A stretch of 48,109 nt of DNA from positions 1-48,109 of the forward strand of contig CAMDTN010000018.1 of assembly GCA_945907755.1 (NCBI GenBank). Direction: 5' to 3'. Position 1 is the stretch's first letter. Every line of letters starts with the position of its first letter. Shown here in pieces: positions 33,999 through 42,877 of the stretch. Origin of the DNA: Singulisphaera sp. GP187 (lineage in GTDB: Bacteria; Planctomycetota; GCA-002687715). The notes beneath the pieces are model-generated. The model saw only the letters and a list, made by a program, of their open reading frames with translations, was not told the origin of the DNA and ran no database searches. Both the position numbers and the translations under genes were made by a program.

Positions 33999-35356
33999 GG
34001 CAAGCGGCTCTTGAGCAACTCCACAGCAGCCGTACGCGCAGCGGCATCGGCGGTGCTTTGATAGCCCCCGTCGGTCTTGAGCGTGCGCTGCACCACCGCC
34101 AACGCACGGTTGCGGTCGGCAAGGCTGTCCGATAGCAGCATGGCCAAAGCCGGTGCGGCAGCCTCGTGGCCCGCGCTGGCTTCGAACAACGCAAGCGTGC
34201 GCACTTTCAGTGCTTCCGCATCGTCGCTGTTCCAGGTGCGCAACACCGCAGCACCAGCAACACCGGCTTGGCCCAACGCCTCCAACGCCGCCAAGCGCAC
34301 AGCGGGCGTCTCCAAAGCATCTTTCAGTGCAGCCACTGCGCCCGGCGTGCCTAGTTGTGCCAACGCAGAGGCCGCACGCGACGCCACCGTCGGATGTTTC
34401 TCGCGCACCAATGCAACCAACAGCACTTCGCTGTTCGCGTGTGCGATGCCGCCCAAGACTTGGGCCAGTCCAGCCAGCAGCGTGGCGTTTCCGGACTTGC
34501 GCCCGCGCTCGATGCCATCGCGCACAGATGGCAACGCGGCAACCCCAAGGCGCGTCAACATGCGCCGCGCTTGCTCGTGATACAAAAACTGCATTTGCCC
34601 CACGACATCAACGAAGAAATTGATGCGCCGGTCTGTAGCGGCGTCATCGCCCTGCTGCACCAGCCGCCCTTCGCCCACGAACGGGCGACCCGACGCGACG
34701 CGCTGCTCGACCAATACGCGCCAACGCGCCGCAGCCTCTTGTTTGTGCGTGAAACCAGCATCGGCGTTGTAGCCAGCGTCTTCGGCGGTGCACGCACGCA
34801 ACAGCACATCTGCGCTTTCACCCGCAAAGGCTGGCGATGCCATGAACTCACCTGTGGTCAAGTTGCGCCCCTCCGCGTGAGCCAACAGATACGGCAACCC
34901 CGCTCGGCATCCCAACGCCAACAATGCTGCGGCGGCATGATTCACCACCACAGGGTGACGATCATCCAACGCCAACAATAAATCCGGCAAAGCTTCGCGC
35001 ACTTGCAAGCGCTGCAACACAGCGATGGCTGCCACGCGTTCCATGGAACGCAGATCTGCTCCAGTTGCGGTCAGCTCGATGGCTTTCAAACCGAAGGGCG
35101 CAGCAGCGTCGGCGACTACATGAAAGGCCACTTGCGAACGGTCTTTCATCAAGTGAAGCAAGGCTGTGGTGTGGCCCGCTTCGCGCTGCTCAGCGACCTG
35201 CAAGATGCGTTGGATGCGTTCATCAGGGCTGCGGCCTTCCAGCTCGGCAACTAAAGCGTCGGTCACAACGGCAGGCGCAGGCGCAGGCGGCGCGACGCCA
35301 TCGGAACACGCCAACAACAGCAACAAGCACACAAAGCACAACTGTTCAACGCGCAT
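33995..35356 (-). CDS. HEAT-repeat lipoprotein
   Basis: The product is 453 aa from ATG 35356. The N-terminus MRVEQLCFVCLLLLLACSDG is a lipoprotein signal with Cys in LLAC, so the protein should be lipid-anchored outside the inner membrane. Helical repeats fill the rest (ALPDLLLALDDRHPVVVNHA; LLVALVREKHPTVASRAASA; PGAVAALKDALETPAVRLAA), the HEAT/PBS-lyase pattern of a protein-binding solenoid. The start overlaps the end of the multihaem cytochrome gene by 11 nt, and the end overlaps the next gene by 4 nt. The solenoid may hold partners such as the cytochrome; this is inference. Confidence 0.75.
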   Translation of the reverse strand: MRVEQLCFVCLLLLLACSDGVAPPAPAPAVVTDALVAELEGRSPDERIQRILQVAEQREAGHTTALLHLMKDRSQVAFHVVADAAAPFGLKAIELTATGADLRSMERVAAIAVLQRLQVREALPDLLLALDDRHPVVVNHAAAALLALGCRAGLPYLLAHAEGRNLTTGEFMASPAFAGESADVLLRACTAEDAGYNADAGFTHKQEAAARWRVLVEQRVASGRPFVGEGRLVQQGDDAATDRRINFFVDVVGQMQFLYHEQARRMLTRLGVAALPSVRDGIERGRKSGNATLLAGLAQVLGGIAHANSEVLLVALVREKHPTVASRAASALAQLGTPGAVAALKDALETPAVRLAALEALGQAGVAGAAVLRTWNSDDAEALKVRTLALFEASAGHEAAAPALAMLLSDSLADRNRALAVVQRTLKTDGGYQSTADAAARTAAVELLKSRLP

Positions 35357-36506
35357 GCACACTCCCTTCGTGCAGCAGAACCGCTTCGTTATCAGCCTGG
35401 AATGGCTGCGTGCGGTAATACAGCCGGAACTCGGCGCTGACCACACTCGGTGGCAGGATCACGCGATAGTCACGCGCTTCACCAGCAGGAATCTGAGTGG
35501 ATTCGGGGTAAGCAATGATGCTCTGCAGTGGGTGCCCTTCAGGTGCGACACGCTGCACATGCACTTCCAAACTGCCTAGCGCCCCCAGTGCGATTTCGTA
35601 ATCCCGCGTGGCACCCACGCTGCGCAACGGATTGCGCAATTCGAATTCGGTGCGGTACGGATTGCGATAGCGGTCGACGCGGCGCGAGACGCGACTGCCA
35701 TCGACACCGATGAACGTCGCTTCCAGATCCACCGCGCGATGGCGCTCGTCGGTGGGCAAATTGTGCCCTGAACCTGTGTTGCTCACGCGCACATGCAGCA
35801 CACCATCTTCAATGCGTTCCACTTTGAAACTGGCCGCGCTGCGCAGAATCGTGGCATCGTGCCCCGCAGGATAGCGATGAGACCGCCCGCGCCGCCCACC
35901 GGCCCGCAGCACTTCAGGCATGTGGCAATCGTTGCAATCTTTGAAGCCGGCGCCAGGCAATGCATAGGAGGTCTGCTTCCACTCTTCGTGAACTTTGTGT
36001 TGGTTGTGACAGGGAGCGCACAGCCCGAGGCTGGAAATCACGGCGGATTCCTGCGGCTGACATGGTGCGCTGCGTGCGGCGGCCCCCAATGGTCCGCGCC
36101 CGATCATGCTCGCGGCTTCGGGGGCGAAGTGGCAAGTGAAGCAATCGACGCCATCGTCGTGGCGGCGGTCGCGTTCCAACGGACGCTGCGACAAGCCCGT
36201 TTCCAACACCGGACGCGGCAAGTGACAAGGTAGACAATCTTTGTCTTGAAAGCCTCGCGACAACCCTTGCACTTCGGGATCTGTGTAGGCCTTGCTGTGC
36301 CATGAATCGCGCCATTCGCTGAACACTTCGCTGTGGCACGCAGCGCACTCGTCGCTGCTTTGCAAACGCATTGGAGTAGAGCGCATTTCGAAAACCGGTG
36401 CACTCTCCGCAGTGTTCAGCGCGGTTGCAGCCTCACCGCGCAACAAATGCCACAACAGCGCGGCGATCACCAGCAACAGCACCAAAAACAATGCCCAACG
36501 TTTCAC
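35346..36506 (-). CDS. Pentahaem c554-type cytochrome, membrane-anchored
   Basis: The product is 386 aa, starting with GTG 36506 directly after the upstream TGA; GAGAGG lies about 9 nt before. A membrane anchor covers residues 4-22 (WALFLVLLLVIAALLWHLL), with the rest in the periplasm. Five CxxCH haem sites are visible: CAACH (54-58), CLPCH (91-95), CFTCH (122-126), CAPCH (163-167) and CNDCH (191-195). The C-terminal half is a beta-rich domain without haem. The layout matches cytochrome c554-like multihaem proteins. It is predicted to carry electrons in the periplasm; donor and acceptor are unknown. It sits directly after an iron-type ABC importer, which could supply iron for haem. Confidence 0.85.
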   Translation of the reverse strand: MKRWALFLVLLLVIAALLWHLLRGEAATALNTAESAPVFEMRSTPMRLQSSDECAACHSEVFSEWRDSWHSKAYTDPEVQGLSRGFQDKDCLPCHLPRPVLETGLSQRPLERDRRHDDGVDCFTCHFAPEAASMIGRGPLGAAARSAPCQPQESAVISSLGLCAPCHNQHKVHEEWKQTSYALPGAGFKDCNDCHMPEVLRAGGRRGRSHRYPAGHDATILRSAASFKVERIEDGVLHVRVSNTGSGHNLPTDERHRAVDLEATFIGVDGSRVSRRVDRYRNPYRTEFELRNPLRSVGATRDYEIALGALGSLEVHVQRVAPEGHPLQSIIAYPESTQIPAGEARDYRVILPPSVVSAEFRLYYRTQPFQADNEAVLLHEGSVHAR

Positions 36507-37541
36507 TCAGCCTCTCCGTTCTTCAAGCACCGCAGGCAGGCCGTGCAGGCTCACCCACACCGCCGTGCCCGCAGCCACATCCGCGGATTCCACTCTGTGT
36601 TCCACATCCGCCACAGCGACACAGGCGTGGCGCCGCGACCCGAGGAACAGCATACGCGTCACGCGCGCCGGGATGCCTTCGCCTGCGGCGCCAAGGCGCA
36701 GATTCTCGGGGCGCACCAACAACCACACCGCACCGCGTTTCTCTGTTGCTGCCACTGGCACGCGCCCAAAGGGCGTGTCCGCTTGGCCTTGCGCATCCAC
36801 TGTTGCAGCGATGGCCACTCCTTCACCCAGCAAGCGCGCCACCGTGCGCGAAGCTGGCCGCTGCCACACAGCTTCAGGCCGCCCTTGTTGCAGCAAGCAG
36901 CCTTGGTCCATGAGCAGTAATTGATCGGCCAATTCCATGGCCTCTTCGTGATCGTGAGTGACATGCAACACGGTGCAGCCTTCGCGCTGCCGCGTCGCCG
37001 CCAACAACGCGCGCACCGCGTGCTTCAAGCCTTGGTCGACACTGCTGGTGGGTTCATCGAGCAACAACACTTGCGGGCGCGTCACCAGCGCGCGAGCCAG
37101 CGCCAGCCGCTGGCGTTCGCCACCAGAAAGTTCACCGGGCAAGCGCGCCGCCAATGCGGCGATGCCGAGCGGTTCCAAGCTCTGCGCCACGCGCTGGCGC
37201 CGCTCCGCCGCGTCCAAGCGCAGAGGCTTCAGCACCAAGTGCAAATGCTCCGCCACACTTAATTGCGGCCACAGTCCCAAACCTTGGAACAAGTAGCCCA
37301 ACCCGCGCGCCTCCGGGGCGACACTGCGCCCAGCTTGTTGCACCACAGCGCCGCCGATGCGCACTTCGCCAGCACATTCCAGCAACCCTGCAATGCAGCG
37401 CAACACGGTCGATTTTCCTGCGCCAGAAGGCCCGAGAATGGACGCAAAACCGCCGCGCTCCACCGCGAAGCTGATGTCGCGGCAAACCACGCGCCCACCC
37501 AACTCGCAATTGAGTCCTTGCACTTCGAGTCCTGCGCTCAT
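36507..37541 (-). CDS. Iron-type ABC importer, ATP-binding protein
   Basis: The product is 344 aa. ATG 37541 overlaps the permease stop (ATGA); longer upstream starts lie in the permease gene. Walker A GPSGAGKST, signature LSGGERQRLALARAL, Walker B VLLLDEPTSSVD and switch THDHEEA are all intact. The C-terminal TOBE-like domain (LVRPENLRLG, followed by beta strands) is typical of FbpC/PotA/MalK-type importers. Together with the double-domain permease and the binding protein upstream it forms a complete importer of the ferric-iron (Fbp/Fut) class. Substrate assignment rests on the binding protein and is not certain. Confidence 0.88.
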   Translation of the reverse strand: MSAGLEVQGLNCELGGRVVCRDISFAVERGGFASILGPSGAGKSTVLRCIAGLLECAGEVRIGGAVVQQAGRSVAPEARGLGYLFQGLGLWPQLSVAEHLHLVLKPLRLDAAERRQRVAQSLEPLGIAALAARLPGELSGGERQRLALARALVTRPQVLLLDEPTSSVDQGLKHAVRALLAATRQREGCTVLHVTHDHEEAMELADQLLLMDQGCLLQQGRPEAVWQRPASRTVARLLGEGVAIAATVDAQGQADTPFGRVPVAATEKRGAVWLLVRPENLRLGAAGEGIPARVTRMLFLGSRRHACVAVADVEHRVESADVAAGTAVWVSLHGLPAVLEERRG

Positions 37542-39271
37542 GCACGCCTCCTTCGTCGCAAACTCCATACCAACGTCAGAGGCAACACTGTCAGCAACAC
37601 CGTCAGCACGCACAACGCAGCCACTTCACCAGCCGACTGATAATGCACCATGTTGAAAATGCGAATCTGCAGGAACTGCCAGCCGGGCCGCAATAGCAGC
37701 AGCACCGCCGAGAGTTCTGTGAAACACAGGACCCATGCCAGCAGCAGCACCGCTGCAAAAGTGCCGGCCACTGCGGGCCATTCAGCCGCAATGAAACGGT
37801 CTTTCAGCGAGAGCCCCGCCACGCGCGCCGCCGCGACACTATCGGCATCGGTGGCAGCGAAAGCCTGACGCATCAAGCGCACGCACAGCGGCATGTACAG
37901 CGCCAGCCACCCAAGCACGGGCAACGCAGCGCCGCCCTCCAGCATGCTGCGGGCCAAGCCCGCTTGCAGTGCCCACTGCAACAAGCCGCACGCTGCACTG
38001 GTGCAGAGTGCGCACATCAGTGCCAGTCGCAAAGAGCCAGCGCTCAACGCGCCTGCCAACGCCCCGGCAGCAAGTGCCACCATCAGGCCTTCGCCCGCAT
38101 CGGCCGCCGCGAATTGCAACAAGAATGCAACGCCAACAGCCACCGGCGGCAACGAAAACGCAACTGCGGCCAGCGCGTCCAATAGGGGCCGCCGCTGCTG
38201 CGCCAGCATGCGCCCGGCCAGCAACGCTCCGATGCCGATGATGCTCACCGCTGTGCCCACCAGTAGCAACGAATCGGTGAACGCTGCGCCTGTGCGCGCA
38301 AACACGCTTTGATAATTGTCGGTACCGCCATCCAACGCCAACGGCCCCGCTTCGCGCAGCAGCGCAAAGAGCGGTAATCCGGCACTCAGCGCGAGCACTG
38401 TTAGTGCCACGCATGCTGCTGCCCGGCTGGGCTGCGGCAAGGCAATGCGCTGCGCCACCAAGGGCGGCAAGTGACGTTCCAGTCGCAGCAACACCACGAG
38501 CATCAAGATGCTCAACAGCACCAACGGTAAAGCCAGCAGCGTGCCGCTGCCTTGGTCCACCTGAGAAAACACGAAATAGACCTTTTGCACCAGCACCGGC
38601 GTGTCCAGCAGACTCACCACCGGATAAGTCACGATCGATAGAGCGAACACTGCCACCGCGCCGGTCAGTAATTGCGGTGCCGCCGCGGGCAGCGCCACGC
38701 GGCGCAGAGCACCGCGCCAACCGAGACTGATGCGCGCCGCGTCCATAGCGTCGCGATCGAGGCGCTGCAACGCAGCCATAGCCGGCAAGGCCATCAGCGG
38801 AAAGAAAGCGCAGGCCATCACCCAAGCAGGGCCCCAATAAATGTGAGCTAAGACACCTTCGCCGTCCATGCCAGCGAGCGGCGCACGGATGTTGATGTTC
38901 CAGCCCTGCTCGCGCAGCCACAACGCCATCCAACCTTTGTCGCCGAGCACGCGCGTCCACGCGATGGTGTGGATGTGCGGCGGGATCAGCAGCGGCAGGA
39001 TGCACAGCCCTTGCAACAGCGCGCGCGAGCGAAAGCGATAGAGGCCCAAGGCAGCGGCGGCCGGCACTGCCAACAAGGCGGCGAACAGCGTGGTCAACAG
39101 CGCCAAGAAAATGCTGTTAGCCAGCAGGACGTCCACCTGTGAGCCCGCGAAGATGGTGTTCAAACCGTCGGCCTGCAACGCAGCGCCGCCTTGTTGCAAC
39201 AGCGCCCCGAGAGGCATGAAGCACAAGGCGGCAGCGATGAGCCCGAGCAATACTCGCGGGAGCGCTGTCAT
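37538..39271 (-). CDS. Iron-type ABC importer, fused permease
   Basis: The product is 577 aa with about 12 membrane segments and two copies of the binding-protein-dependent transport domain, as in FbpB/FutB and ThiP. The first EAA-like loop is AMDAARISLGWRGALRRVAL (about residues 180-200). The second is SVAAARVAGLSLKDRFIAAE (about 480-500). It forms both halves of the membrane channel in one chain. The start overlaps the stop of the binding-protein gene by 4 nt and the end overlaps the ATPase gene by 4 nt, so the three subunits are translationally coupled. Confidence 0.88.
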   Translation of the reverse strand: MTALPRVLLGLIAAALCFMPLGALLQQGGAALQADGLNTIFAGSQVDVLLANSIFLALLTTLFAALLAVPAAAALGLYRFRSRALLQGLCILPLLIPPHIHTIAWTRVLGDKGWMALWLREQGWNINIRAPLAGMDGEGVLAHIYWGPAWVMACAFFPLMALPAMAALQRLDRDAMDAARISLGWRGALRRVALPAAAPQLLTGAVAVFALSIVTYPVVSLLDTPVLVQKVYFVFSQVDQGSGTLLALPLVLLSILMLVVLLRLERHLPPLVAQRIALPQPSRAAACVALTVLALSAGLPLFALLREAGPLALDGGTDNYQSVFARTGAAFTDSLLLVGTAVSIIGIGALLAGRMLAQQRRPLLDALAAVAFSLPPVAVGVAFLLQFAAADAGEGLMVALAAGALAGALSAGSLRLALMCALCTSAACGLLQWALQAGLARSMLEGGAALPVLGWLALYMPLCVRLMRQAFAATDADSVAAARVAGLSLKDRFIAAEWPAVAGTFAAVLLLAWVLCFTELSAVLLLLRPGWQFLQIRIFNMVHYQSAGEVAALCVLTVLLTVLPLTLVWSLRRRRRA

Positions 39272-40389
39272 GCAGCGTTAGACCGCCGCTTGAAGCCAAG
39301 CCACAGGAAACCCAACGCCAGCGCGAGCGCTGCAATTGCCATGTACAAGATCGTACTGTCGCTGCTGCTCGCCGCGCCAGTCGGGGTGGGTGTGGCGCCA
39401 CCGAACATCCGTTCGAGGTCCAGCTTGTGATTATCAATCTCGCGGGCGGCCGCAGCGAAGTCAACTTTCATGCTGCTGAACTCTGTAGGCACACCTTCGG
39501 GGCCTGCCACACCAGGATGCAGCGGAATCTGCGCAGAAGCGCCACGAGCCAACTGCGCTTCGGTTTCCATGGACAACAACGCATCCACCAACACCTTCGC
39601 CTCGGCCAAATGCGGCGCGCCTTTCAGGATCATCACCGAATTGGGAATGACTAATGTGCCGGCATCGCCTGCGCCTTGATCGAGGAACTTCATTCCAACC
39701 GGGAGGCCTTCGCGCTGCTTCACGCTGACATCGTCGGTGTCGGTGAGCCCGCAAGCCACCACACCTTCGCTGACGATGCGCGCCACTTGGCCGTTGCCGC
39801 GCTCGAAACGCACACCGTTGGCGATGAACTCTTTCAACAGGTTTTCCGTCGGTGCCGCGCCGTTGCGCGCATACAGCACACCCGCATGGGTGAGCGTGGT
39901 GCCGGTGAGCGGCTTGGCCATGGCCACCTTGCCGCGGAATTTCGGGTCGGCGAAATCGCTCAGACGCTGGGGTAACTCCGCTTCGCTCAGCATGGTCTTG
40001 TTCCATACCAGCACGCGCGCACGGGCCGCGAACCCAGTCCAATAGCCTTCCGCATCTTTGTAGTGGTCCGGAATGCTGGCGGCATTTGGCGAGATGTACG
40101 CTTGCAGCAGCCCCTGGGATTTCAGCCGCAGAGTCTGTGCGCACTCGTTGTTCCAGTACACATCCGCCACAGGGCTGGCCTTCTCGGCAATGATGCGCCC
40201 CACCATGCCGACCGTCTTATTGTCCTCCGTGTCGAACAACGGCTGCACTTTGATGCCACTGGAGCGCTCGAAGGCTTCCAGAATGGTGCGCGCGTGTTCC
40301 TCATCGAGGCTCACGTAGACCACGACCTTTCGGTCTTGGGCCAAACCCAGACCTGCCAAGAACAGTGCGAGCACAAGCATGCGGGGCAT
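39268..40389 (-). CDS. Iron-type ABC importer, substrate-binding protein
   Basis: The product is 373 aa. ATG 40389 has GGGAGA 8-13 nt upstream and is followed by a signal peptide (MPRMLVLALFLAGLGLAQ). The long open frame upstream lacks a ribosome site. The family signature KVVVYVSLDEEHARTILEAF, then ADVYWNNE, WNKTML, RVLVWN and FADPKFRGKVAMA, matches FbpA/FutA-type iron(III) or related binding proteins. Unusually, the C-terminus carries a membrane helix (LYMAIAALALALGFLWLGF) and basic stop-transfer residues, so the protein is tethered outside the inner membrane. Tethering by a C-terminal helix is less common than a lipid anchor. Confidence 0.85.
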   Translation of the reverse strand: MPRMLVLALFLAGLGLAQDRKVVVYVSLDEEHARTILEAFERSSGIKVQPLFDTEDNKTVGMVGRIIAEKASPVADVYWNNECAQTLRLKSQGLLQAYISPNAASIPDHYKDAEGYWTGFAARARVLVWNKTMLSEAELPQRLSDFADPKFRGKVAMAKPLTGTTLTHAGVLYARNGAAPTENLLKEFIANGVRFERGNGQVARIVSEGVVACGLTDTDDVSVKQREGLPVGMKFLDQGAGDAGTLVIPNSVMILKGAPHLAEAKVLVDALLSMETEAQLARGASAQIPLHPGVAGPEGVPTEFSSMKVDFAAAAREIDNHKLDLERMFGGATPTPTGAASSSDSTILYMAIAALALALGFLWLGFKRRSNAA

Positions 40390-40565
40390 TTGGTTTCTCC
40401 CGGAATGGACTGTTGGAGCACTACGCAAACCGTGGACCGCACAAAACAAGCCGAAAACAGCACATTTCCGGACCGGCGCTGTTACCGCCCGGTAACACGG
40501 TGTCAGGATTTCGACGCTGGCTGATAGGAGCCACGCGCCTGCGGTTGGGGCCCAACGCGGGAGCC
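40390..40565. other. Intergenic region upstream of the ABC importer
   Basis: About 176 bp separate the tetrahaem cytochrome gene stop from the binding-protein gene start, both on the minus strand. Near 40486-40501 the sequence has an imperfect inverted pair, TTACCGCCCGGTAA (14 bp, perfect palindrome), which could be an operator for the importer operon. I see no match to a classic Fur box. The presence of the palindrome is direct; the regulatory role is a guess. Confidence 0.4.
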
Positions 40566-41834
40566 CTACTTCCCGTGGCGGATTTTGGGCCAGTAGGTGT
40601 CGAAGTCGAAATTGGGCGAGTTGTCCATGTCGTGGCAGCGCAGGCAACTCCGCGGCGCAGGCTTGGACACAGGCGTGACAGATTGAGTTTGAGCGTGGGC
40701 TTCGCTCGGGCCGTGGCACGCTTCACAATCCACATTGGCCAGTGCGGGCTTTTCTAATGTCCACCCCTCACTGTCGTCATAGCCCACCACATGGCAGCGC
40801 ACACATTCGGGGTCGCGTTCGTCGCGCGTGCGTTCCAGCGTTTGCATCGCGCGCATGTGGCCGCTGGTTGCCAACGCAGTGGTGCAGTCTTCATGGCATT
40901 CACGGCACGATGCACCGCCGCTGTACGCCGCGCTGCTTGAACGCGGGTTGCCGCTGACGAGGTTTTCGCCACGCACCACATCCCGATAGGCATCAAGGAT
41001 GCGCGCGCATTCAGCATCCAAAACCACCGATTCTTCAAGACGAATCGAGCGCCAATAGGGCACGGCATCGGCTTGCAGCAGCAGCAGATCTCGCCCCTTG
41101 CTGCCCACCGCCACTGCCATGCTCGCCGCCCCCGCAATGGGACGCGGTGCGTCACCAACGCAAGCCACTGCGATCACCGTGCGCGCACGGCGCGCTGCAG
41201 GCAGTGCTTGCTCCAGTTTCTCCACCATCTCCTCCGGCCCGTTCCAGAGCACCACCAATTCGGTGCCGGCATCCAAGCCGGCTGCAAAGGCGCCGAGCGC
41301 AGCAACGGGATCTTCCACCACAACATCGGCGCAGTTCATGTCCGTGGGCACTAATCCCGTGACCCGCCACGCAGTGCCTTCCAGCGCCACACTGCGAGCA
41401 AACACCGGCTCGCCCGCTTGCGTGGCATTCAGGCAGACAAAGGGGAAATCTGCGAGGCTCGCGATGCCGCGCAAATAATCCAACCCAAGTCCGAATTCGC
41501 CAACGCCCGGCGCAAGAGCCTTGTAACCCATGGCGTTCATGGCAAAGAGCATGTGTTCGAGTTTGACTTGCTGTTGCACACCGCTTTCGGCGACGAGGTT
41601 GCCGGTGCTGAGCGGTACCAGCGGGCCTTCCTGACGCAATAAGTGCAGCATGCCCGCACGACGCGCGATGCCACCGAGCACGGGCTTCGAACAGCCGCAA
41701 GGGCGGATGAAGCCGAGGTCGTTGCCACTAAAGACAAAACGCGGTTGCGCAGTGGGAAGCGTGGCACACACCGTCAGCGCCAACAGCGCCAGCGCGGCGC
41801 AGGCTACCGCGGCGCAGCGCTTAGTCCACCACAT
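40566..41834 (-). CDS. Metallophosphatase-like tetrahaem cytochrome
   Basis: The product is about 422 aa from ATG 41834 (alternative ATG 41840). A signal anchor follows the basic start (AAVACAALALLALTVCATL). The N-terminal domain has the motif PCGCSKPVLGGIARRAGML, seen in 5'-nucleotidase/UshA-like domains fused to multihaem cytochromes. The usual metal-binding His residues are not obvious, so it may be inactive. The C-terminal 110 residues carry four CxxCH sites: CRECH, CVRCH, CEACH and CLRCH, in c554-like order (EACHGPSEAH). The protein is predicted to be periplasmic and to carry electrons. The start overlaps the end of the DUF1573 gene by about 14 nt. Confidence 0.8.
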   Translation of the reverse strand: MWWTKRCAAVACAALALLALTVCATLPTAQPRFVFSGNDLGFIRPCGCSKPVLGGIARRAGMLHLLRQEGPLVPLSTGNLVAESGVQQQVKLEHMLFAMNAMGYKALAPGVGEFGLGLDYLRGIASLADFPFVCLNATQAGEPVFARSVALEGTAWRVTGLVPTDMNCADVVVEDPVAALGAFAAGLDAGTELVVLWNGPEEMVEKLEQALPAARRARTVIAVACVGDAPRPIAGAASMAVAVGSKGRDLLLLQADAVPYWRSIRLEESVVLDAECARILDAYRDVVRGENLVSGNPRSSSAAYSGGASCRECHEDCTTALATSGHMRAMQTLERTRDERDPECVRCHVVGYDDSEGWTLEKPALANVDCEACHGPSEAHAQTQSVTPVSKPAPRSCLRCHDMDNSPNFDFDTYWPKIRHGK

Positions 41835-42813
41835 AGACATAAGGGAAGGCGCGCAGTTGCTGCTCGCCCAAGACATTGGTTCGGATTAAGACCGTGCCGC
41901 GGTGATAGCCCTTGGCTGCTGATTTGCTGACAGTCACCAGCACTTCCCAACGGCGGCCTTCTTCAACCGCATGCACGCTGGCGCTGAAAATTTCCTTCGG
42001 CGTCGCCTCCACCGCTTCTAAGACCATAGGCGCAACGCCGCCTTTGGTGACGGTGATGGGCTTTTCGGCACCTTCGCCGATCTTCGGCCGCCCCATGCTG
42101 AACGACGAGGGCGTTATGAGAACCTCGCCTTCAATGGTGGCCGCCAAAGTGATGACGGTGCGTTGCAACGCACCGTAGTCGGTGAGCACCGTAATGTTCT
42201 CACGCAGCAGCCCCACCGGTGCGCCATCCTTCAGCCGCACTTTGAATGCCTGTCGCTGCGAGCCATCGGGCAGCGGCTGCAATTCGCCATCTTTTTGCAC
42301 ATCCACCATGGGATTGCTGCACGACACATCCTTGATGTGCACTTCCACGCCCTTGGTGATGGTCACAGTGAAACTGCCGCCGTCGCCCGGAGCAGCACGG
42401 CCGACGCGGCCAAGATTCACTTCCCGTGGCAGCACTGAGTAGGGCGCCATGACTTCACCAGTGATGGTCAAAATCACTTGGGGCTGGCGTGGGTCGTTGC
42501 AGACGACTGTCACGATCTTGGTGAGCCCCCCCATGAAGTTCTTGGTGTCGAGGCTGACATCTATGGTGGTTTCCTCCCCAGGCGCCAGCACATTCTTAGC
42601 GGGCACTGCGGCGGCGCACTGGCAGGACGGCAACACTTGGCTGATCTTCAGCGGCCCAGAGCCCTCGTTCTTGATGGCGAACTGATGCTTCGCCAAGCTG
42701 AACTGCGGTAGCGACCCGAATTTCCAAACGGGCAACGGCACAGAAACCCGTGGCGTTCCTTCTTGAGCCGCAAGGGAAATGCACAGGATCGCAAGAGTGA
42801 TGAGTGTCTTCAT
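41821..42813 (-). CDS. Secreted DUF1573 protein
   Basis: The product is 330 aa. Signal peptide MKTLITLAILCISLAAQE. The first domain is DUF1573: FAIKNEGSGPLKISQVLPSC followed by QCAAAVPAKNVLAPGEE and GGLTKIVTVVCNDPRQPQV. The pair of Cys in SCQC is typical. Two further Ig-like domains follow. DUF1573 proteins are common in Planctomycetota and Bacteroidota and are thought to be periplasmic or surface Ig-like modules. It is divergent to the lipoprotein gene at 42878, with 65 nt between, and overlaps the cytochrome gene downstream. Confidence 0.85.
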   Translation of the reverse strand: MKTLITLAILCISLAAQEGTPRVSVPLPVWKFGSLPQFSLAKHQFAIKNEGSGPLKISQVLPSCQCAAAVPAKNVLAPGEETTIDVSLDTKNFMGGLTKIVTVVCNDPRQPQVILTITGEVMAPYSVLPREVNLGRVGRAAPGDGGSFTVTITKGVEVHIKDVSCSNPMVDVQKDGELQPLPDGSQRQAFKVRLKDGAPVGLLRENITVLTDYGALQRTVITLAATIEGEVLITPSSFSMGRPKIGEGAEKPITVTKGGVAPMVLEAVEATPKEIFSASVHAVEEGRRWEVLVTVSKSAAKGYHRGTVLIRTNVLGEQQLRAFPYVYVVD

Positions 42814-42877
42814 GAATTGGGTCCGGATTGACCTTCAGGTCTCTTGGAGATCATAGCGCGGCAAGGCTGCCTTCCGC

